Shown one piece after another: positions 34,419 through 40,946 of a stretch of DNA of 40,946 nt. A program made the position numbers and the translations under genes. Location: the NCBI GenBank assembly GCA_016938815.1, contig JAFGTX010000163.1, forward strand, positions 1-40,946. Reading direction: 5' to 3'. The notes below the pieces were generated by a model that ran no database searches, was not told the origin of the DNA, and was given only the letters and a program-made list of their open reading frames with translations. The first letter of the stretch is position 1, and each line of letters starts with the position of its first letter. Origin of the DNA: Clostridia bacterium (GTDB taxonomy: Bacteria; Bacillota; Clostridia; Peptostreptococcales; Acidaminobacteraceae).

Positions 34419-34811
34419 ATGGCTTTAATGGAAGTGTCTTTTCCAGGAGGTAAAATAGTGGATGCCTCGATGAAGGGATTCACCGTCCGAACGGATCAAC
34501 CTGAACGAGCGGGTGGTAGCGGTACAGCACCAGCGCCCTTTGACTTGTTTTTATCGTCTATAGGTACGTGTACAGGCATCTACGCTTTGAATTTCTGCGA
34601 GAGCAAAGGTCTTTCAACAGAGGGCTTGAAACTGACCTTGGACGTCGAGAAGGATTCGGAGACTCGGATGTTGAGCAAGATTAGGATGGTACTTACCTTA
34701 CCTGAGGATTTTCCGCCTAAATATGAACGTGCGATTCTACGTGCCATGAATCTATGTGCGGTTAAACGACATATGCTTGAAGCGCCGGAATTCGAAATCG
34801 TCACAGAATAA
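34419..34811 (+). CDS. OsmC-family protein
   Basis: This 130-residue protein has the OsmC/Ohr fold with both redox cysteines, Cys51 (SSIGTCTGIY) and Cys113 (MNLCAVKRHM), and the FDLFLSSI motif before the first. OsmC-group proteins reduce organic peroxides with thiol donors; the sequence is nearer to the general OsmC/YhfA type than to Ohr. An upstream hairpin (ACCCC/GGGGT at 34384-34401) lies in the leader. It is divergent from 4hbD. Confidence 0.88.
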   Translation: MALMEVSFPGGKIVDASMKGFTVRTDQPERAGGSGTAPAPFDLFLSSIGTCTGIYALNFCESKGLSTEGLKLTLDVEKDSETRMLSKIRMVLTLPEDFPPKYERAILRAMNLCAVKRHMLEAPEFEIVTE

Positions 34812-34832
34812 AAAATTGAATGTTAGAGAAGG

Positions 34833-34870
34833 AAAGAATGACCAAAAATGTTTGTAGGTCATTCTTTTTT
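34833..34870 (+). terminator. Intrinsic terminator after the OsmC gene
   Basis: AAAGAATGACC/GGTCATTCTTT with a 13-base loop, followed by T residues. Confidence 0.85.
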
Positions 34871-34918
34871 AGTATAATGTAAATGTGCACGTAGAAAGGG
34901 CTAGGAGAGGACAAAGGT

Positions 34919-35854
34919 ATGGAAGAAATTATTCGATGGATCACATCTGAAGATGTGTCGTTTTATACTCGGGTATGGCGCAATGAAACTTTGCCACCGA
35001 AAGCGATAATTTTTTTGGTGCATGGATCGGTGGAACATGGTGGTCGCTATAAGGCATTTGCAGAACATCTGACCCAGCAGGGTTACGTGGTGGTAGCGCC
35101 GGATTTACGTGGCCACGGCGAAACAGGCATCCATGGCGATGGCTTGGGCTATTTTTCGGATGCGCCTATGGGTTGGGAAATTTGCGTACATGATCTGAAG
35201 GTGATTTACGATCAATGTGTCGATTGGTACCCGGGATTGCCGCTTATTGTCTTTGGGCATAGCATGGGGTCCTATTTGGTGCGGTGTTTCATCAAGGAAT
35301 ATCCTGTTGCGATGCAGGGTGTCGTTTTATCGGGCACGGGTCATTTTGCTACGGGGATAGGGGATCTGGCGCTTGGACTTTCAAAAGTATTGATGCATAC
35401 CAAGGGCAAACGTTATAAAAGTCGGTTTTTGACGTCACTGGTCTATGGTACTTTAAACAAACGTATCGGGAAAACGGAGACGGATTTTGATTTTCTCTCA
35501 CGGGATACAGAGCAGGTCAGACGCTATATTGAGGATCCTCTTTGCGGTTACATTTGTACGGTTGATTACCTGCATGAAATGTTGTTTGGCACAAAAAAAG
35601 CCAATCGCGCGGCTATGTTTGAACTCGCGAATCGGCAGTTGCCTCTTCTGTTGATATCGGGTGGAGAAGACCCGGTTGCAGATAGAGGTGGCAAGGGATT
35701 TAAAAAAGTTTTCGACAGTTACAAGCATAGGATGGACGACGTGACGGCACATGTCTATGAAGGTGCGCGTCATGAAGTGCTCAACGAAACCAATCGGGAA
35801 ACGGTGATGGCGGATATTTGCGCTTGGCTGAAAACGATAGAAAAATATAAGTGA
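34919..35854 (+). CDS. Alpha/beta hydrolase, lysophospholipase/monoacylglycerol-lipase-like
   Basis: This 311-residue serine hydrolase has the oxyanion motif HGSVEHGGRY (35-44), the nucleophile elbow GHSMGS (113-118, Ser115), catalytic Asp251 in SGGEDPVAD and His285 in GARHEVLNE. DLRGHGET follows the third strand as in the Hydrolase_4 (monoacylglycerol lipase) group. There is no signal peptide. TATAAT (34873-34878) lies 40 bases upstream, and the M3 peptidase gene begins 16 bases after its stop. Confidence 0.88.
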   Translation: MEEIIRWITSEDVSFYTRVWRNETLPPKAIIFLVHGSVEHGGRYKAFAEHLTQQGYVVVAPDLRGHGETGIHGDGLGYFSDAPMGWEICVHDLKVIYDQCVDWYPGLPLIVFGHSMGSYLVRCFIKEYPVAMQGVVLSGTGHFATGIGDLALGLSKVLMHTKGKRYKSRFLTSLVYGTLNKRIGKTETDFDFLSRDTEQVRRYIEDPLCGYICTVDYLHEMLFGTKKANRAAMFELANRQLPLLLISGGEDPVADRGGKGFKKVFDSYKHRMDDVTAHVYEGARHEVLNETNRETVMADICAWLKTIEKYK

Positions 35855-35870
35855 TATTGGAGGAGTAAGG

Positions 35871-37565
35871 ATGAAATTCAGTGATTATGTATATACGCGT
35901 CCAGATATGGAGGCGTTGGAAAAAAATATCAAAGAAGCACTAGAAACGTTCAAGGCAGCGGATACAAGTGAACAGCAAATTTCGGCTATCGAAGCCATCA
36001 ATCATTTGAGAAATGCTTTCGAAACTCAATGCGTCCTAGTAGAAATTCGCCATTCAGTGGATACAACAGATGCCTTTTATGAGGCAGAGAACAATTATCT
36101 GGACGAAGTGCGCCCGATTGCCGAAGGCTTGGTCAATCAGTATTATGAAGCACTTTTAGCCTCACCTTTCAAAGAGGCGCTTAAGGTCGCTTTTGGCGAG
36201 CAGATTTTCAGAATTGCTGAAATGGTATCTAAGACATTCAAACCTGAAATTATAGAAGATTTACAGTTGGAAAATAAACTCTCCAGCGAATATGTGAAAT
36301 TGAGAGCGTCGTCTAAAATCGATTTCGAGGGTGAAGAACGCAATCTTTCTCAAATGGAACCTTTTTTACAATCCGCAGATCAGTCGATGCGCAAAAGAGC
36401 GCAAAAGGCGGTGAACGGCTTTTTCGAAGATCATGAAGAGGATTTTGACCGAATTTATGACGAGTTGGTGAAGGTCCGCACGAAGATGGCCCATACGCTG
36501 GGTTTTAAAAATTTTGTGGAGCTGGGCTATGCTCGACTGATGCGATCGGATTACGATGCCAGCATGGTAGCTGGATATCGTAAGCAGGTCTACGATGATT
36601 TGGTGCCGGTTGCAACGGCATTAAGAAAACGTCAAGCGAAGCGGTTGGGTGTTGACTCTTTGAAGTATTATGATGAGCCACTGGAATTCTTGTCGGGCAA
36701 TGCTTGTCCAAAGGGGGACGCCCAGTGGATTATGAATCATGGTGCTACCATGTACAAGGAGCTATCGAGAGAAACCGATGATTTCTTCAATTTTATGATG
36801 AACCATGAGTTGATGGACTTGATTGCAAAAAAAGGAAAAGCTGGTGGCGGCTACTGTACCTTCATCAGCGATTATAAGGCACCTTTTATTTTCTCTAATT
36901 TCAATGGTACCTCCGGAGATGTGGATGTACTGACGCATGAGGCGGGGCACGCTTTCCAAGTCTATTCCAGCAGAAATTACGTTTTGCCGGAATATATATG
37001 GCCGACACTGGAAGCTTGTGAAATTCATTCCATGAGCATGGAGTTCTTAACGTGGCCGTGGATGTCGCATTTCTTTGAAGAGGAGACTGAAAAATACAAG
37101 TTTTCTCATCTATCAGGCGCACTCCTATTCATACCATATGGTGTCACTGTCGATGAATTCCAACATTGGGTTTATGAGCACCCTGAAGTAACACCAATGG
37201 AACGTCGCACTAAATGGCGAGAAATCGAGAGCAGATATTTACCTCATAAGGATTATGAAGGCTGTGACTTCTTAGAGCGTGGCGGTTATTGGTTCAAACA
37301 GGGTCATATTTTCATGAATCCTTTCTATTATATCGATTATACCCTTGCCCAAGTGTGTGCCTTTGAATTTTGGGCAAAATCAAGAGAAAACCGTGAACAG
37401 GCTTGGATGGATTATTTGAGACTTTGCCAGGCGGGTGGCAGTAAATCCTTCTTAGAACTGGTTGAACTCGCTAACCTAAACAATCCATTTGTAGCAGGTA
37501 CAATCAAGAAAGTGGTAGAGCCGATTCAAAGGTACCTGGCAGATGTTGATGACACGGAGATGTAG
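35871..37565 (+). CDS. M3-family oligoendopeptidase
   Basis: This 564-residue zinc peptidase has the HEAGH metal motif at 356-360 and a downstream glutamate ligand in the EIHSMSMEF segment about 25 residues later. The helical N-terminal half matches oligoendopeptidase F-like enzymes, which degrade short cytosolic peptides. GGAGGAG precedes ATG 35871. The alkyltransferase-like gene begins three bases after its stop, so hydrolase, peptidase and ATL genes form one operon. Confidence 0.93.
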   Translation: MKFSDYVYTRPDMEALEKNIKEALETFKAADTSEQQISAIEAINHLRNAFETQCVLVEIRHSVDTTDAFYEAENNYLDEVRPIAEGLVNQYYEALLASPFKEALKVAFGEQIFRIAEMVSKTFKPEIIEDLQLENKLSSEYVKLRASSKIDFEGEERNLSQMEPFLQSADQSMRKRAQKAVNGFFEDHEEDFDRIYDELVKVRTKMAHTLGFKNFVELGYARLMRSDYDASMVAGYRKQVYDDLVPVATALRKRQAKRLGVDSLKYYDEPLEFLSGNACPKGDAQWIMNHGATMYKELSRETDDFFNFMMNHELMDLIAKKGKAGGGYCTFISDYKAPFIFSNFNGTSGDVDVLTHEAGHAFQVYSSRNYVLPEYIWPTLEACEIHSMSMEFLTWPWMSHFFEEETEKYKFSHLSGALLFIPYGVTVDEFQHWVYEHPEVTPMERRTKWREIESRYLPHKDYEGCDFLERGGYWFKQGHIFMNPFYYIDYTLAQVCAFEFWAKSRENREQAWMDYLRLCQAGGSKSFLELVELANLNNPFVAGTIKKVVEPIQRYLADVDDTEM

Positions 37566-37568
37566 ACT

Positions 37569-37892
37569 ATGACAGTGTTTACGGAACATGTTGTCCAGAT
37601 TATAAAAAGTATACCCATAGGTCGTGTGATGACCTATGGGCAAATTGCTGCTGAAGCGGGTAATCCGAGAGCGGCGCGTCAAGTGGCGCGTATTCTTCAT
37701 TCCATGAGTGCCAAATACGATTTACCTTGGCACCGTGTCGTGAACCGGAAGGGTGAGTTGCCAAGAATCGGTGGCGAAAAAGGACACCTCCAGAAGCAAT
37801 TGCTTGAATCGGAAGGTGTCGATGTTTTTGTAAACTATTCGGTGGATTTGATGCGTTACGGCTTCAACACTGATGAAGGTAGCGTGATGTGA
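37569..37892 (+). CDS. Alkyltransferase-like protein (ATL, MGMT family)
   Basis: This 107-residue protein carries the DNA-binding domain of O6-alkylguanine-DNA methyltransferase (GRVMTYGQIAAEAGNPRAARQVARIL), but the acceptor Cys of PCHRVV is replaced by Trp54 (PWHRVV, 53-58). That is the hallmark of ATL proteins, which bind alkylated guanine and pass the lesion to nucleotide-excision repair without repairing it themselves. The gene ends inside the convergent kinase gene: the two coding regions overlap by 37 bases (37856-37892), with no terminator between. Confidence 0.9.
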   Translation: MTVFTEHVVQIIKSIPIGRVMTYGQIAAEAGNPRAARQVARILHSMSAKYDLPWHRVVNRKGELPRIGGEKGHLQKQLLESEGVDVFVNYSVDLMRYGFNTDEGSVM

Positions 37893-39730
37893 AAACCGAG
37901 GTGCCCATCGGGTGTTTCAAAGGCTTCGATCGAACCTAAAAAGCCCTTCACAATAGTGTGTTTGACGATGTATAAATCCAATCCAGAGGCATCGCTGATG
38001 AACTGATTCCTGAAATATGGATTGAAGATACGTTCACCGAGGCCGGATTGCCAAGGGATGATGTCGTAGTAGAGAATGTGGATGGCCTCCTCTTCTTTGT
38101 AGACTCGAATGGAGAGAGTCGCTGCCGGACAATTTTTTGAGGCTCTGATCGAGTGATGGATTAAATTGCTCATCAGTTTTGAAAATAGGTCCATGGGCAG
38201 ATAGGCCATTAACTGATCGTCACCCTCTACGATGGTCTGAAGCTCGGTGGCAAGATTGACGCTGAGCTCATTCCGAATCGTGTGACTTAAGTGGGCACGT
38301 ATTGGGAAATACCTAGGCATTTCCTCGTTGAAATTCATCATCAGCTGTTTTAGACTGTCTATGATGGTCTTCATCTGCTGCTGATTGTTGAGTATCAGCG
38401 TCAAACTGTCCTGAACATCGTCAGCTTTATTTTTCGACAAAAGGAAACTGGATGCCGTGATGCTGTTCGCAATAGGATTGGACAGCTTGTTGGTGATATG
38501 CTGAATCAGGTCGTTGATCACTTCCTGCTCGCGTAATTCAAAAATAGTTTGCTGTGCATGTTTCAAGGATTCGTTGCTTGTCTCCAGATCTTTGATTAGT
38601 CGGTTGACATCATCCGATTTTTCTATAATCAGATGGTTCATTTTCTTGTTCTGTTCACTTAACTGTTCTAGGGTTGTGTGTTGGTTCTTTTGTGCCTGCA
38701 TGGCACTTCTCTTCTCAGAGGAACGGGTGCGGTATCTCATCGTAATGAGGGTAGCCATAATCAGCAGGACAACGCAGGTGGCAAGAGCTGGATAAACAAT
38801 CTTTTTAGTCGAGAAGAAGGTTTGCTGGAGGGACTCGGCGTTAGATTCAATCCCGATAATCCAGCCATTATGCAAATGGGTATAGCCCATGATTTTTTCT
38901 TGGTTGTAGAAATTATAATGTTGGGCGCCGTAGTCGTTAAGGCCAATTTTGTTACTGATTGGTACAAGTAGTCCATTTTCCATGGTACGCATATTGGTGT
39001 TGGTGTCAAAAATCGGATGAACCAGATAATCGTGGTTGCTATTCATTAGAAAGGCGTAACCGCTATTTGGCGCATCAACAGCATTGATGAAATCGGTTAA
39101 GTCGTTAAAGAGCAAATTGACACCGACGACACCGACGACTTGATTGTCGATAAGGATGGGTTCAGAATACCTCATGACCAAGGCACTGGCATTGTCACTT
39201 AAGACAGGCTCAGTCCAGTGGGCTTTTCGCTGTAGCATGGGTAGATAAAACCAGTTGGTTTCATAGGTGTGCTGTTGAAGTTTAGCGGTAATTTCGGACG
39301 TGTTTATGGCACGAAGTCCGCCGTCTTCCTGCCGAGTATAGATTATCGCTTGCGCATCGCTCACATGGTCCTTTTCTAAAATCAGAAAAACGGATTCGAT
39401 GGCAGTTTTTTGATCGAAGGCATGATGAATGACACGGTCCAAATCGTGGCGGTAAGGCGTTAATTCCAGCTTGGTCGCTTCGCCGACAGGACCTTGATTT
39501 TCGAAGGTGATTTGAGAAATTGTATTGAGATGGCTTACATCCGATTCAATGGCATATATTTTAGTTTCCAGTTCCAGTGCGGTGTTCAGTGTCAATGTCT
39601 CCAACTGGGTAGTGGCTTCGTTGACTAATTCGTCTTTTGCGTTCAATAGTGCAATAAATCCCGTTAAAGTAAGCGATAGAATAATGAACGTGGTTATAAA
39701 TGCAATTATGGTTACGGCTATTTTACGCAT
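37856..39730 (-). CDS. dCache sensor with degenerate histidine-kinase core
   Basis: The protein has 624 residues from ATG 39730, supported by AGGAG seven bases upstream; 19 in-frame codons further upstream lack a site. Layout: membrane segment (about 5-28), dCache extracellular sensor (about 35-300), second membrane segment (about 310-330), long coiled coil (about 340-405), then an HK-like dimerisation and ATPase region. The H-box aligns as NKLSNPIA where HELNNPLA is expected, so the phosphoacceptor His appears to be Asn. The usual DxGxG is absent and the GxGLGL loop reads ASGLDL. The protein is likely a signalling relay that lost kinase activity. No response regulator is beside it. Transcription converges on the ATL gene. 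Confidence 0.8.
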   Translation of the reverse strand: MRKIAVTIIAFITTFIILSLTLTGFIALLNAKDELVNEATTQLETLTLNTALELETKIYAIESDVSHLNTISQITFENQGPVGEATKLELTPYRHDLDRVIHHAFDQKTAIESVFLILEKDHVSDAQAIIYTRQEDGGLRAINTSEITAKLQQHTYETNWFYLPMLQRKAHWTEPVLSDNASALVMRYSEPILIDNQVVGVVGVNLLFNDLTDFINAVDAPNSGYAFLMNSNHDYLVHPIFDTNTNMRTMENGLLVPISNKIGLNDYGAQHYNFYNQEKIMGYTHLHNGWIIGIESNAESLQQTFFSTKKIVYPALATCVVLLIMATLITMRYRTRSSEKRSAMQAQKNQHTTLEQLSEQNKKMNHLIIEKSDDVNRLIKDLETSNESLKHAQQTIFELREQEVINDLIQHITNKLSNPIANSITASSFLLSKNKADDVQDSLTLILNNQQQMKTIIDSLKQLMMNFNEEMPRYFPIRAHLSHTIRNELSVNLATELQTIVEGDDQLMAYLPMDLFSKLMSNLIHHSIRASKNCPAATLSIRVYKEEEAIHILYYDIIPWQSGLGERIFNPYFRNQFISDASGLDLYIVKHTIVKGFLGSIEAFETPDGHLGFHITLPSSVLKP

Positions 39731-39816
39731 GAGCATTCTCCTATTTCTATAATTATTAACATTGTTACCCGCATACAGATTGTTCATTCAGTGAGATGAT
39801 GATAAGAGGTTGCTTT

Positions 39817-40476
39817 ATGAAAAGAAGTATAAAAAAATTAGTAATGACGGTTTTTTGCTTTATAGGTATGATGATGCTGTTATTCGAGAGCGTGACCAAG
39901 GGCATTTTTCTTATTGCTTTTGCCTGGCTGGGATTGATGATTGTGGAATTACGCCAGATTAAGCGCCTATGTGTCTATTGTGAGCCAACCTTATTTCGTT
40001 GTGGTAGAACGGAGCTTGTTGCAGAACACCTCCAACATTTGTCTGATTCCTTGCTTTTTTATGAGATATTGAAAAATCGAATGGCTTACCTTGAAGTGGG
40101 CAGAAGAAATGTGATGGGGGATTACGAAACGGCACTTGGACTTTCAGAAATCTATAGTGGGCGATTTTCTCAAAAATCCAAGGCCCTCTTCAACCGAGAA
40201 ATATGTTACGCTGAATTGAAAATGGGACGTGAAGGCATCCTTTATGTAGCAACAGACGACTATAGAGATGATCTTATCCAAGCCTTGAGGCTGATTCAGG
40301 AAGGAAATGAAAGGGCGGCGCTTGGCGTATTGTCAGAACTTAGAGAAGAGGAAGCTGGCAATGTGATATTCAGAGAAGTCAATCAACTGATGGCTGGACT
40401 GCTTAAGGAAAGTCAGCCGGAAATGTCGGCTTATTATGGACATATTGCAGCTGTGTTCTATGACGAGGACGAGTAA
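39817..40476 (+). CDS. Hypothetical membrane-anchored protein with helical repeats
   Basis: The protein has 219 residues from ATG 39817 (AAGAGGT seven bases upstream). Two N-terminal membrane segments (about 8-24 and 28-43) are followed by a cytosolic helical domain with TPR-like alternation (LLFYEILKNRMAYLEVGRR, ETALGLSEIYSGRF, KALFNREICYAELKMG and AALGVLSELREEEAG). I do not recognise a family; a TPR-like scaffold is only an impression from the spacing of Ala, Leu and Tyr. It is divergent from the Cache kinase-like gene and precedes another Cache sensor. Confidence 0.65.
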   Translation: MKRSIKKLVMTVFCFIGMMMLLFESVTKGIFLIAFAWLGLMIVELRQIKRLCVYCEPTLFRCGRTELVAEHLQHLSDSLLFYEILKNRMAYLEVGRRNVMGDYETALGLSEIYSGRFSQKSKALFNREICYAELKMGREGILYVATDDYRDDLIQALRLIQEGNERAALGVLSELREEEAGNVIFREVNQLMAGLLKESQPEMSAYYGHIAAVFYDEDE

Positions 40477-40558
40477 AGCGAAACTTACTTGAGGGTAGGC
40501 GCTTAAAAATGTGATAGCGCGGGTATATAATCACTAAAGAGTGTAAAGGGTGATTGGT

Positions 40559-40946
40559 ATGAAAAAGAATTCATTGAGCCTATTTGCCGTCTTAATCGTC
40601 TTATTAGGCCTATTTTTATTTTATAATGTACGTTCTGTTAGAGATGATGCCCGTAGATTTGTGGAAATGGAATTGATTAACGAGTTGAGCCAGCTGTCCG
40701 TGGACATTGAATCCTGGATAGGTGGTGAGATGCGTGTGCTTGAAGTCATGAGAGAGATTATTAAGCATGTACCTAAGGAGGAATTGATTGCGCAGGCGCA
40801 ATACAATCCTTTTTTAGTTATGCGGGATGATGAATTGGACCCTTACATTGGTTTGGCAGACGGTACTACTTTAGATAACCGCGATCGATTTACCGGCGTG
40901 GCTTATGATCCTCGGGAGCGCATTTGGTATCAGAAGGCACTAGAGC
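40559..40946 (+). CDS. Cache-domain sensor protein, partial (N-terminus)
   Basis: An ORF opens at ATG 40559 (AAAGGG upstream) and runs off the window after 129 codons. It has a membrane anchor (residues 6-22), then an extracellular helix and the start of a dCache_1 domain: YIGLADGT followed by YDPRERIWYQKA, the typical ligand-pocket signature. Such domains sense small molecules; the output (chemoreceptor, GGDEF or kinase) lies outside the window. Confidence 0.85.
   Translation, partial: MKKNSLSLFAVLIVLLGLFLFYNVRSVRDDARRFVEMELINELSQLSVDIESWIGGEMRVLEVMREIIKHVPKEELIAQAQYNPFLVMRDDELDPYIGLADGTTLDNRDRFTGVAYDPRERIWYQKALE

Noticed and set aside
1-40946. CRISPR array, insertion sequence, prophage or tRNA
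   Set aside because: No spaced direct repeats, transposase, integrase or cloverleaf sequence was found on either strand by reading.

Overview
The window looks like chromosomal DNA from an anaerobic, low-to-moderate-GC Firmicute of the Clostridia type. Pointers are pyruvate formate-lyase with its activase, a 4-hydroxybutyrate dehydrogenase close to the Clostridium kluyveri enzyme, class II aldolase, strong AGGAGG ribosome sites with several GTG/TTG starts, and many hairpin-plus-U-run terminators. I see no insertion sequence, prophage, CRISPR array, tRNA or rRNA. Gene density is high. The only gene-free stretch above 300 bases (30936-31248) carries a group of DnaA-box-like 9-mers.

Layout. 1-5.7 kb: an acyl-carrier-like protein without its attachment serine, a small basic protein, a conserved hypothetical on the minus strand, a 7TMR-DISM/GGDEF gene broken by an in-frame TAA, then a PP-loop protein, an archaeal-type phosphoglycerate mutase homologue and a PHP phosphoesterase. 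5.8-8.6 kb: a compact sigma-54 module, consisting of a PrpR-type enhancer-binding protein, phased GTTAAC sites, a -24/-12 promoter and one membrane protein. 8.7-14 kb: a PAS-PAS-GGDEF-HD-GYP protein, a mannose-6-phosphate isomerase/glycerate kinase pair and an FUSC-like membrane protein. 14-18.9 kb, minus strand: pflB-pflA followed by a DUF47 (PhoU-like) protein and a PiT phosphate transporter, all behind a ZTP (pfl-motif) riboswitch with its own terminator and a clear sigma-A promoter. 19-23.3 kb: a second PAS-GGDEF-HD-GYP protein, a YjdM/PhnA protein and a PAS-PAS-GAF-GGDEF protein. 23.3-30 kb: a secreted chagasin/copper-amine-oxidase-N fusion, two tandem MscS channels, a RidA protein, a membrane polyferredoxin fused to an FMN-binding domain, a pterin dehydratase and an MFS transporter. 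30-37.9 kb: aldolase, a cation/proton antiporter, a methyltransferase, 4-hydroxybutyrate dehydrogenase, an OsmC protein, an alpha/beta hydrolase, an M3 peptidase and an alkyltransferase-like protein. 37.9 kb to the end: a dCache histidine-kinase-like protein with degenerate catalytic motifs, an unknown membrane protein and the start of another Cache sensor.

How it fits together. Two themes recur. The first is c-di-GMP signalling: four GGDEF proteins, two with HD-GYP, lie within about 22 kb and differ in which catalytic or inhibitory motifs are intact. The second is fermentative carbon and one-carbon metabolism: PFL under a ZTP riboswitch, aldolase, PGM-like enzyme, glycerate kinase and 4-hydroxybutyrate dehydrogenase. 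The best candidates for undescribed biology are the sigma-54 module serving an orphan membrane protein, the Ser-less acyl-carrier homologue, the TAA that falls exactly on the predicted c-di-GMP I-site, and the degenerate Cache kinase.
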